DNA of 49,189 nt, taken from NCBI RefSeq assembly GCF_002591975.1, contig NZ_NVQE01000043.1, forward strand, positions 1 through 49,189, given 5' to 3'. A program made the translations under genes and the position numbers. The stretch comes from Mycobacterium neglectum. Lineage in GTDB: Bacteria; Actinomycetota; Actinomycetes; Mycobacteriales; Mycobacteriaceae. This document shows, one piece after another, positions 1-6,555 of the stretch; the first letter of the stretch is position 1; each line of letters opens with the position of its first letter. Under the pieces are notes generated by a model, which did no database searches, had not been told where the DNA came from, and worked only from the letters and a program-made list of their open reading frames with translations.

Positions 1-94
1 CGGCGCGGTGTTCCACAAAGGCAAGCTACTCGAACGGCCCGTTGGCATCACACCCGCCGAGAGCGACGAATCAACCGAAACCGAGGTCGCCTGA
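1..94 (+). CDS. C-terminal tail of an unidentified protein (partial)
   Basis: The frame starting at base 2 is open from the window edge to a TGA at 92-94 and encodes about 30 residues ending in TESDESTETEVA-like acidic sequence. The gene begins outside the window. No motif is visible and I do not recognise the family. Its end lies about 150 bp from the 3' end of a tRNA-Ser gene, a position often used by integrating elements, but nothing else here supports that. It may also be a chance open frame. Confidence 0.4.
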   Translation, partial: GAVFHKGKLLERPVGITPAESDESTETEVA

Positions 95-195
95 AACAAC
101 CTCATCCACAGGTCTTGACAATATCTCCGCACGAGAACGAGGCGTGCCACAAGACCGCGACCCAGCGCCGCATGCTCCTCCTAGAGGTTGTTGGT

Positions 196-237
196 CCGAG
201 GTGCGACCGCGATATTCGTGATGTAGTCGCACCTCGG
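196..237 (-). terminator. Hairpin downstream of tRNA-Ser
   Basis: A perfect 12-bp inverted repeat (CCGAGGTGCGAC at 196-207 and its complement at 226-237) encloses an 18-nt loop, immediately 3' of the minus-strand tRNA-Ser. The position fits a transcription terminator for the tRNA. There is no strong U-tract, which is common in mycobacteria. The rest of 95-245 shows nothing else I can support. Confidence 0.6.
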
Positions 238-245
238 CCCGAGTG

Positions 246-331
246 CGGAGGATAGGGGATTTGAACCCCTGAGGGCTATTAACCCAACCCGCGTTCCAGG
301 CGAGCGCCATAGGCCACTAGGCGAATCCTCC
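246..331 (-). tRNA. tRNA-Ser(GGA)
   Basis: Read on the minus strand, the sequence begins GGAGGATTCGCC and ends with its pairing partner ATCCTCC plus discriminator G. It has the long variable arm of class II tRNAs, a T-arm containing GGTTCAAATCC, and an anticodon stem CTCGC/GCGGG around the loop CTGGAAC, giving anticodon GGA (reads UCC/UCU serine codons). Length is 86 nt without an encoded CCA. It is divergent from the SRP RNA gene, with a short shared intergenic region at 332-402. Confidence 0.95.
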
Positions 332-402
332 GCCGGTCATGGTAGCGGACGGGCGTGATGCGCCCGTCGAACCGCGTTCAGGCCGGGTACTAGACTCCCT
401 TC

Positions 403-490
403 TGGACCCCGCGCGGCGTCTATCCTGTGAACTCCCCCAGGGCCGGAAGGCAGCAAGGGTCAATGGGCTCTGGCGGGTGCGCGGGGTCCC
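403..490 (+). ncRNA. ffs: Signal recognition particle RNA, 4.5S type
   Basis: GGACCCCGCGC (404-414) pairs with GCGCGGGGTCC (479-489), closing a long helix. Its tip carries the conserved SRP domain IV signature GGCCGGAAGGCAGCAAGGGT (441-460), the Ffh-binding asymmetric and symmetric loops around a GGAA tetraloop. The RNA joins Ffh to form the particle that targets nascent membrane proteins. Ends are estimated from the terminal stem. It lies 34 nt upstream of the aspC start. Confidence 0.92.
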
Positions 491-523
491 CTTGGTTTCC
501 CGCCTCCAGTGAAAGGCGCCCTC

Positions 524-1801
524 GTGTCGTTTCAGTCGCTCGGCCCTGCGGAACTCCGCGCACAGCACGAGTTTCAGACGAGCAATTACGCCGAGCTGGC
601 GGCCAAAGGCCTCAAGCTCGACCTGACCCGGGGTAAACCGTCCGCGGCCCAGCTGGATCTGTCCAACGCGCTGCTGGACCTCCCTGGGAAAGACGCCTTC
701 CGGGACGGGGAAGGCACCGACACCCGCAACTACGGCGGCCTGCACGGGCTGCCCGAGTTGCGCGCCATCTTCGGCGAGTTGCTCGGCATCGGTGTGCCCA
801 ACCTGATCGCGGGCAACAACGCCAGTCTCGAGTTCATGCACGACGTCGTGATGTTCACCATGCTGCACGGCGGCGTCGATTCGCCGCGGCCGTGGGCGCA
901 AGAACCCGCGTTGAAATTCCTCTGTCCGGCGCCCGGGTATGACCGGCACTTCGCGATCACCGAGACCCTCGGCATCGAGATGATCACCGTGCCGATGCTC
1001 GAGGACGGTCCGGACGTCGACCTGATCGAAGAGTTGGTCGCGGTCGATCCGGCCATCAAGGGCATGTGGTGCGTTCCGGTGTACTCGAACCCGACCGGCG
1101 TGACATATTCGTGGGAGAAGGTGCGGCGGCTGGTCCAGATGCGTACCGCTGCAAACGATTTCCGGCTGATGTGGGACAACGCCTACGCCGTTCACACGTT
1201 GACCCATGATTTCGAGCAGAACATCGACGTTTTAGGTCTGGCCGAAGCCGCGGGCAACCCGAACCGGCCCCTGGTGTTCGCGTCGACGTCGAAGATCACC
1301 TTCGCGGGCGCCGGGGTGAGCTTCTTCGGCGGCTCGCTCGGCAACATCGCCTGGTATCTGCAGTACGCGGGCAAGAAGTCGATCGGGCCGGACAAGGTCA
1401 ACCAGCTCCGGCATCTGCGGTTCTTCGGTGACGCCGACGGGGTGCGCCTGCAGATGCGGCGCCACCAGGAACTGCTGGCCCCCAAGTTCGCCACCGTGCT
1501 GGAGATCCTTGCCGACCGGTTGGGCGAGCCGAAGATCGCCTCGTGGACCGAGCCGAAGGGCGGCTACTTCGTGAGCCTGGACGTGCTGCCGGGCACGGCG
1601 CGTCGCACCATCGCGCTGGCGAAGGACGCCGGAATCGCGGTCACCGAGGCCGGCGCCACATTCCCGTACCGAAAAGACCCGGAGGACAAGAATATCCGGA
1701 TCGCACCGTCGTTTCCGCCGCTGCCCGAATTGCGCGAAGCGATGGAAGGCCTGGCGACCTGCGCGCTGCTGTCGGCAACCGAAGCGCTGCTGAAGGACTG
1801 A
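524..1801 (+). CDS. aspC: Aspartate aminotransferase (PLP fold type I), Rv3722c type
   Basis: Cytosolic PLP enzyme of 425 residues expected to interconvert aspartate and 2-oxoglutarate with oxaloacetate and glutamate. Visible landmarks are Asn189 (SNPTG), Asp218 (WDNAY) contacting the pyridine nitrogen, and the Schiff-base lysine Lys257 in STSKITFAG. Length and sequence fit the actinobacterial aspartate aminotransferase family typified by Rv3722c. I chose the GTG at 524 because GAAAGG (511-516) sits 7 nt upstream and the resulting N-terminus SFQSL resembles what I recall of relatives; an in-frame GTG at 509 is possible. The gene converges on the sigma factor gene, 7 bp apart. Confidence 0.92.
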   Translation: MSFQSLGPAELRAQHEFQTSNYAELAAKGLKLDLTRGKPSAAQLDLSNALLDLPGKDAFRDGEGTDTRNYGGLHGLPELRAIFGELLGIGVPNLIAGNNASLEFMHDVVMFTMLHGGVDSPRPWAQEPALKFLCPAPGYDRHFAITETLGIEMITVPMLEDGPDVDLIEELVAVDPAIKGMWCVPVYSNPTGVTYSWEKVRRLVQMRTAANDFRLMWDNAYAVHTLTHDFEQNIDVLGLAEAAGNPNRPLVFASTSKITFAGAGVSFFGGSLGNIAWYLQYAGKKSIGPDKVNQLRHLRFFGDADGVRLQMRRHQELLAPKFATVLEILADRLGEPKIASWTEPKGGYFVSLDVLPGTARRTIALAKDAGIAVTEAGATFPYRKDPEDKNIRIAPSFPPLPELREAMEGLATCALLSATEALLKD

Positions 1802-1808
1802 GTCGCTT

Positions 1809-2567
1809 TCAGGTCAGCTTCTTGATGACGGCGCAGCCGACCATGGCCACGGAGCTGACCAGGCTGCGGCGGTAGGCCTCGCAGGTCGGGCATGACTCGA
1901 TATGGCGCGCAATGCGTTTGCGCATCAGCACGTTGAACTGTCCGTCCCAATCAGAGACGGCCGCGGCTAGTTCCGGGCATCCGTGCTGGGCGGCCCGCCG
2001 GGCCACCAACAGCGCACCCAACGAGCGTTCGAACGTGTGGCGCAGCCGTTGCAGAAGCTTCTTTGCGCAGTCGTGGCTGACGCCGAGCGCCTCCGCGAGC
2101 TCGGGGCCGGCCAGACCCTGGCGGTAGGCCAACTCCAGTACGTTGCGATCGCGGTCGCACAATCCCCGCGCAGCCGCAACGACCAGCGCAGCGAGCTCGT
2201 TCTGTGCGGTCAGGGTGAACGGGCCGGGACCTAGGGCTGCCGTGTCGGGCACCGCGTCGAAGGCGGGTTCGCGACGCCGTTCGTGCAGCGTGCGCAACGC
2301 GGTGCGGCGGGCGATGGAGTAGAGCCACGGCCGCAGCTTGTCGGGCTCACGCAGCTTGGGCAGCTCGGCTGCCGCGATGCAGAAGACGTCCTGCACGCAG
2401 TCGGCGGCCGTGTGCTGGTCGCGCACCAGTCCCACGCAGTAGTCGTGAAGCCGGCCCGCGTAGCGGTGGTAGATGGCGCCCAATGCCACGCGGTCGCCTG
2501 CCGCCGCGGCGATGGCAAGCTCCGCGTCGCTGAGGGTGCGTACCGGCGGTGTGGTCGTGGATGCCAT
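1809..2567 (-). CDS. ECF-like sigma factor with C-terminal zinc-binding anti-sigma motif
   Basis: 252-residue sigma-70 family protein. Region 2 lies at about residues 15-85 (AIYHRYAGRLHDYC, the QDVF core-binding helix, LRPWLYSIARR) and region 4 at about 120-185, with the helix-turn-helix LSxPELAEALGVSHDCAKKLLQRLR-like segment. Beyond region 4 a roughly 65-residue extension carries H222-x3-C226-x2-C229 (HIESCPTC), the signature of zinc-binding anti-sigma domains, plus Cys197. This suggests a sigma factor carrying its own redox- or metal-responsive brake (inference). Start: ATG at 2567 has no strong Shine-Dalgarno; the longer frame to 2690 crosses a terminator and is rejected. It is last in the RiPP locus and the likely reader of the three shared promoters. 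Confidence 0.82.
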   Translation of the reverse strand: MASTTTPPVRTLSDAELAIAAAAGDRVALGAIYHRYAGRLHDYCVGLVRDQHTAADCVQDVFCIAAAELPKLREPDKLRPWLYSIARRTALRTLHERRREPAFDAVPDTAALGPGPFTLTAQNELAALVVAAARGLCDRDRNVLELAYRQGLAGPELAEALGVSHDCAKKLLQRLRHTFERSLGALLVARRAAQHGCPELAAAVSDWDGQFNVLMRKRIARHIESCPTCEAYRRSLVSSVAMVGCAVIKKLT

Positions 2568-2680
2568 GGGTGAAATCGTCGCTTCTCGGCGCGTCTGCCG
2601 TAATCGCCGCGAGGCCAGATTCCACTTCCGAGAGGAAAGGGTTTCCTGTCCGCCAGGTAAGCCGGCACCCAACAACGACG

Positions 2681-2717
2681 ACCGCCCCACAACCGAGGGA
2701 GGCGGTTGTGGGGCGGT
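2681..2717 (-). terminator. Terminator after precursor gene 1
   Basis: Perfect 14-bp inverted repeat ACCGCCCCACAACC (2681-2694) / complement (2704-2717) with a 9-nt loop, 47 bp beyond the stop of precursor 1. Its stem is the same sequence as the hairpin after precursor 2 at 3074-3115, so it was duplicated with the gene. It also separates the precursors from the sigma factor gene. Confidence 0.8.
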
Positions 2718-2764
2718 CTGGTGATAGTCAGTGGCCGGCTACGTCGGGTGTAGCCGCGCCCGAC

Positions 2765-2941
2765 TTACTTCTTCGTGTGGCGGGTGCCGGTCCCGGTGCC
2801 GGTGCCAGTGCCGGTGCCCGTGCCCGTGCCCGTTCCGGTTCCGGTGCCGTTGCCGCGGCCACCGTGAGCCAGGCTCATCTCATCGGCGGTCAGGGTGCGG
2901 ATGCTCTGGCGGCGCAGGGCCAGCTTGTTGTTTGCGTTCAT
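2765..2941 (-). CDS. RiPP precursor peptide 1: double-glycine leader and (Gly-Thr)11 core
   Basis: 58 residues. The leader (1-28) contains KLALRRQSIRTLTADEMSL and ends AHGG, matching the class I lanthipeptide leader pattern (LxLxxxTIRxLTxxEL...GG) and a C39-peptidase cut after Gly28. The core is RGN, then eleven Gly-Thr dipeptides, then RHTKK: 12 Thr, no Ser, no Cys. Thr codons vary (ACC, ACG, ACT) and Gly codons vary, so the repeat is kept at protein level rather than being a fresh DNA slippage tract. Start ATG at 2941 has a strong GGAGGAG Shine-Dalgarno. It lies between its own promoter-like element (2992-3026) and terminator. Expected substrate of the neighbouring LanB and exporter (inference). 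Confidence 0.85.
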   Translation of the reverse strand: MNANNKLALRRQSIRTLTADEMSLAHGGRGNGTGTGTGTGTGTGTGTGTGTGTRHTKK

Positions 2942-2991
2942 TGGTGTTCTCCTCCAGGATGTCGCTGCCCCGGGTGGGCCGCGTTCATAGG

Positions 2992-3026
2992 TAAGAGGTC
3001 CGAACCCGTTGAAAGGGGACGCTTTT
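2992..3026 (-). promoter_or_regulatory. Promoter-like element P1 (shared bipartite motif)
   Basis: On the minus strand AAAAGCGTCCCC (from 3026) is followed after 17 nt by CTCTTA (2997-2992). The same two boxes at identical spacing occur upstream of precursor 2 (3464-3430) and the exporter operon (9236-9202). The predicted 5' UTR to the ATG at 2941 is about 44 nt. It looks like an ECF-type -35/-10 pair; recognition by the linked sigma factor is inferred. Confidence 0.7.
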
Positions 3027-3073
3027 AGCGCGAAATTGTCTTCGGCCATGGGCTCTCGCCACCGCACGCAGAA

Positions 3074-3115
3074 CACCGCCCCACAACCGAAGGGGATGAC
3101 GGTTGTGGGGCGGTG
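3074..3115 (-). terminator. Terminator after precursor gene 2
   Basis: 15-bp perfect inverted repeat CACCGCCCCACAACC (3074-3088) with its complement at 3101-3115 and a 12-nt loop, 22 bp past the stop of precursor 2. It lies upstream of P1, so each precursor is an independent transcription unit. The stem is identical over 14 bp to the hairpin at 2681-2717. Confidence 0.8.
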
Positions 3116-3136
3116 CCGTGGGGGTGATGCGAGTCG

Positions 3137-3382
3137 CTAGGCGATGGTCGCCGTCTGCGGGGGCAGATCGGTCGACGTCAGCGTCGGGTTGCGGGTGCCC
3201 GTGGTGCGCACCGTCGTGTGCTTGGTGGTCTTGGTGGGGCCGGTTCCGGTTCCGGTGCCGGTGCCGTTTCCGCCGCCGGTGCCGTTGCCGCCCTCGCCAC
3301 CGTGGGCCATGCTCAGCTCATCGGCGGTCAGGGTGCGGATACTCTGCCGGCGCAGGGCCAGTTTGTCGCGGTTGGTGTTCAT
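3137..3382 (-). CDS. RiPP precursor peptide 2: double-glycine leader, Gly-Thr repeats and Thr-rich tail
   Basis: 81 residues. The leader KLALRRQSIRTLTADELSMAHGG (residues 7-29, written here as a consensus span) is nearly identical to that of precursor 1. The core (30-81) starts with EGGNGTGGGNG, continues with four Gly-Thr units and ends in a tail rich in Thr pairs (TT at three places) with prolines near the end: 18 Thr, 1 Ser, no Cys. Start ATG at 3382 has AGGAGG a few bases upstream. It is separated from the LanB stop by only the P2 element. Probably a paralogue of precursor 1 after tandem duplication; the tail may be modified differently (inference). Confidence 0.83.
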   Translation of the reverse strand: MNTNRDKLALRRQSIRTLTADELSMAHGGEGGNGTGGGNGTGTGTGTGPTKTTKHTTVRTTGTRNPTLTSTDLPPQTATIA

Positions 3383-3429
3383 TGGTTTCCTCCTGGTGTG
3401 GTGCGGCCCGGGTGGACCGCTGATACTCC

Positions 3430-3464
3430 TAAGAGCGTCAAACCCGTTGGCAGGGGACACTTTT
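3430..3464 (-). promoter_or_regulatory. Promoter-like element P2 (shared bipartite motif)
   Basis: AAAAGTGTCCCC (from 3464) and CTCTTA (3435-3430) on the minus strand with the same 17-nt spacer as P1 and P3. The spacer CCAACGGGTT is shared with P1 (TTCAACGGGTT), reflecting duplication, but not with P3. It sits directly after the LanB stop codon, giving the precursor its own promoter and probably a higher transcript dose than the modifying enzymes. Confidence 0.7.
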
Positions 3465-3481
3465 ACGGCCGTGCCTGCACG

Positions 3482-6400
3482 TCAGCGACGCGCGATCTGG
3501 CTGGCGTAGTGGCGATCGAGGAAGCTCAGCAGGATCAGTTCGTGGGTGCGGGCGGCCGACCGAAGCAGACGGACCGCGTTGAGGTGGCTGAAGCTGTGCA
3601 ACAGCGCATCGTAGGGCTGCGTCAGCTCACCGCGCGACGAACGGCCCGCCAGCTCCGCGAACAGGGGCGCCATCCGTTCGGATCGCCGCCGCAACGCCCT
3701 ACGTGCCGGCTCATAGGGGTGTTCGCTGCTGTCGTCGAGCAGCGCCGTCACGTCCGCTCGTTCGCCACGCCACCGGTGGCCGATGCCGGGATCGAGGTTG
3801 GTCGCGTTCGGGTACTCGGGCCGATAACCGGCGACACCGGCCTTCGCCCAGTCGCGTCGCTGCTGCATGTCGAGGCCGGCGTCTGCCAACAGTCGGTCGG
3901 TGGCGTACAGGCACAGCTTCCAGCGTGCGTCTGGCGCGCCCTCGTCGAAGTACCCGCCGTCGAGCATGCCGAGCACTTCGAGCACTGCGTCGCTGTCCGC
4001 GGCGTGGATCTGCTCGGCGATATCGATACCGGCGTCACCGCCGTATCTTTCGACCTCGCGGTCATAGGTGTCGGTCGACACCTTCCACGCCGTGCCGTCT
4101 CCGAGGTGCGGGGCCAGCGCGTCGGTGAGCGCAGGCAGTGCGTGTTCGCGCAGCGCGGTCGGGTCGCCGTGCAAGCGGAACCTGAGGTGGTGGTCCGGGT
4201 CGGCGTAGCGCAGGAAGAACCAGCGGTCGAGGGTCCCGACGTCGCGCAACTTGGCGATGACGGGACCCACCGAGTCGGTGAGGATGCGGTCCGCGGAGGC
4301 GGTCCCCGTATACGCCTTGAGATACAGCCATTCGCTTCCCGGCGCGAAGCTGCGTCGCGCAGCCGGTGCCCGCCAGGGCCGGGGCGCCGTCGCCGGTTCA
4401 CCCGCGCGCAGGAAGGGCACGATGACCTCGTGCGCGAAACGACCCTGCGGGCCGGTGGCGACCGCGCTCGCCAGCACCTCCTCGATGACAGCCGCAGACC
4501 GACCCCGCAGGACCTTGGCCGCCGTGGCAACCAGGGCGGGGCTCGCGGTGTCGACATAGAGGCGGTTGTCGCCGTCGGTGATCAGCAGCTCGGAGGGCAG
4601 CTCGCGGGCGTCGCTCAGCGCCGCCCATCCGGAGATCGGGTCGGATCCGGTGATCGACTTGATCTCGTCGGCGCAAAGACGCCAGCGGGCCCGGGCCAGC
4701 ACCAGCTTTCCCGCTGTGACGCGCGGAAGTGTCGGCGCGGACGACAGTGCGCCCCAATCCCATCCGAGTCCGGCAGCGACTCCGTCGTTCTGCAGCGCCG
4801 CCAAGAACCGGTAGACCCCGAACCCGCGCCACGCCGGATTGTGCGCCGTGGTCAGCCGCGGCCTGACTTCGGCGGCCAGCCGCGGGCTGTAGAGAACCAC
4901 GCGATCACCGTCGAGGCGCACGGTCAGCTCGTCGACGCTGATCTGACGATCGGCAGGCGCTCCTGAGCGGCCCAGCAGCACCAGCTCGTAGTCGCGCAGC
5001 ACCGGCCGCGCCAGGACGTTGCCGACGCGTCCTTCGGGCAGGTGGATGATCTCGGCGAACACGACGCCGGGTGCCTTCGCTTCTTCGGCGCGCAGATGGG
5101 AACGCACCGCATCATGTAGACGGCGATCGCCGTGGCAGAACCGACCGAGGAGTTCGGCCCCCGATGGCCCACTGGCGCTTTGGATTTCGATGCCGTCGTC
5201 CAGCACGCTGGCGAACACGGCCAGTGCGTCGGGCAGTGGCAGCGGTGTCGCGGTGACAAGGCGAGCCACGGTGGCCGCATCGAGTTCGAGGTGGCCGGCG
5301 CCGCTTTCACGCGCCCGCATCAGAAGGTCGAGAAGCGTCGCATCGCGCGCGGTGAATGCGTAGTTGCCTGCCACTCCGCCCAAGTCCATGCCGGCCAGCA
5401 GCGAGGACTCGTCCGCGGCCGGATGCGGCGATCGGTCGTAGCCGATGCCCATCTCCTCGTCGAGGGCCTCCATCAGGGGCACCTCGCGGTCCTCGTAGCG
5501 GGCCGCAAAGTCGGCCTTGAACCGGCTCAATGCCGGATCGTCGCCGTGAGACGAAAGGCGGTGCAGCAGATCCACGCCCATCGCCAGTTGCTGCACCGCG
5601 TCTTTCCCGAGGGTCAGACCCGAGCCGGCCCGGTGCAGGTCGACCTGGATCAGCCGGGCACTGTCGCCGCCACCGGCAAGCTCGAGCAGGCTGTTCGCCA
5701 CGCCGTCGTATGCCGCGGGCGGATTTCCGAGCCCGGCGGTGTCGAGCTTGGTGAGCTCCCCGGACACCCGGTCGAGCGCCGCGGACGTCGCGGCCAGGCC
5801 AGGTCCGCTCAGCGACGCGAGCACGTGGGCCAACGGCTCAGGGCCCGTCACGGCCGGCTCTGCCACCGGGGTCAGCACACGGGCCTCGATGAGGGCGTCG
5901 ACGTAATCGCGTGCCTCGGCTGCCTCGGCACCGGTCTCGGCCTGGACCGCGTCAGCGACTTCCTCGACCGAACGACCGCCGGTGGCCGCGTCCATGGCGC
6001 ACCGCAGCGGCGCGTCGTCCTCGATCAGGACCAGATGATGGGTGCGCCTGCCGTCGCGCGACCGGCTCTCGATGATGCGCATCGCTCCGCCGGCGTGGTA
6101 GCGGCTGGAGTTGGGCTCGACGGCCATCGCCGGCCGCGTCGAGGCGTCGTTCAGCAGACGTTCCACGAGTGCGGCGAGCACCTCGGTGTCGGGTCTGCTG
6201 TGCCGGGTGGTGCCATCGGGACCGTCGACCGTCAACGCGGTGGTATCGCCGATCGATCCCAGCGAGCAGCCCGCGAACAGCCCGAAAGGCGTTGCACGGG
6301 TGCACATCCGAACCAGATAGGCGGTCACGGAGGCGGCCACCTTGTCATCCGGCTTGCCTTCTGCCAAGCGCTGCAACAGCCCGGGTGATGCGAGATGCAA

Positions 6401-6547
6401 TGCCTCGCGGACCTCCGGTCGCTCGGCGAGGACCTGCCAGTACTGCGCGTCAGCGCGTAGGCGATCCAGTTCCTCCATCGGGAGCAGCGGGGCGCGCATG
6501 ACGAAGAAACCGCTTGGCGTCAACTGCGGCGTCGGTGGGGTATTCAT
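3482..6547 (-). CDS. Class I lantibiotic dehydratase (full-length LanB)
   Basis: 1021 residues, the usual length of full LanB proteins that use glutamyl-tRNA(Glu) to glutamylate Ser/Thr side chains and then eliminate glutamate to give dehydroalanine/dehydrobutyrine. The N-terminal glutamylation domain carries the family motif R80-x3-R84-x-T86-P-F-G (RMCTRATPFGLFAG). The C-terminal SpaB_C/elimination domain (about 745-1010) has WFFLRYADPDHHLRFRLHG (Arg780, Arg789, Arg791), REVERYGG (831-837) and the late SHLNAVR with His988 and Arg993. Start: ATG at 6547 with AGGAG overlapping the stop of the exporter gene, 8 bp upstream; the long upstream frame to 8449 is a shadow of the transporter gene. No LanC lies beside it. 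Confidence 0.92.
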   Translation of the reverse strand: MNTPPTPQLTPSGFFVMRAPLLPMEELDRLRADAQYWQVLAERPEVREALHLASPGLLQRLAEGKPDDKVAASVTAYLVRMCTRATPFGLFAGCSLGSIGDTTALTVDGPDGTTRHSRPDTEVLAALVERLLNDASTRPAMAVEPNSSRYHAGGAMRIIESRSRDGRRTHHLVLIEDDAPLRCAMDAATGGRSVEEVADAVQAETGAEAAEARDYVDALIEARVLTPVAEPAVTGPEPLAHVLASLSGPGLAATSAALDRVSGELTKLDTAGLGNPPAAYDGVANSLLELAGGGDSARLIQVDLHRAGSGLTLGKDAVQQLAMGVDLLHRLSSHGDDPALSRFKADFAARYEDREVPLMEALDEEMGIGYDRSPHPAADESSLLAGMDLGGVAGNYAFTARDATLLDLLMRARESGAGHLELDAATVARLVTATPLPLPDALAVFASVLDDGIEIQSASGPSGAELLGRFCHGDRRLHDAVRSHLRAEEAKAPGVVFAEIIHLPEGRVGNVLARPVLRDYELVLLGRSGAPADRQISVDELTVRLDGDRVVLYSPRLAAEVRPRLTTAHNPAWRGFGVYRFLAALQNDGVAAGLGWDWGALSSAPTLPRVTAGKLVLARARWRLCADEIKSITGSDPISGWAALSDARELPSELLITDGDNRLYVDTASPALVATAAKVLRGRSAAVIEEVLASAVATGPQGRFAHEVIVPFLRAGEPATAPRPWRAPAARRSFAPGSEWLYLKAYTGTASADRILTDSVGPVIAKLRDVGTLDRWFFLRYADPDHHLRFRLHGDPTALREHALPALTDALAPHLGDGTAWKVSTDTYDREVERYGGDAGIDIAEQIHAADSDAVLEVLGMLDGGYFDEGAPDARWKLCLYATDRLLADAGLDMQQRRDWAKAGVAGYRPEYPNATNLDPGIGHRWRGERADVTALLDDSSEHPYEPARRALRRRSERMAPLFAELAGRSSRGELTQPYDALLHSFSHLNAVRLLRSAARTHELILLSFLDRHYASQIARR

Positions 6548-6555
6548 TTCGACTC

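Noticed and set aside
246..331. tRNA-Ser as an attachment site of an integrated island
   Set aside because: No second copy of the tRNA 3' end and no integrase is visible in the window; only an unidentified gene tail lies nearby.
2568..2700. A fourth copy of the shared promoter element upstream of the sigma factor gene
   Set aside because: No AAAAG[TC]GTC / CTC[TG]TA pair at the required spacing is present, so autoregulation is not supported.
2765..2850. Gly-Thr repeat as a simple DNA microsatellite
   Set aside because: Synonymous codons vary along the repeat, and the ORF has a strong ribosome site, a leader shared with precursor 2, and LanB/C39 neighbours.
2942..3076. Longer version of precursor 1 starting about 45 codons upstream
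   Set aside because: The extension would cross the P1 promoter element and lacks a Shine-Dalgarno. The ATG at 2941 has GGAGGAG and starts exactly like precursor 2.
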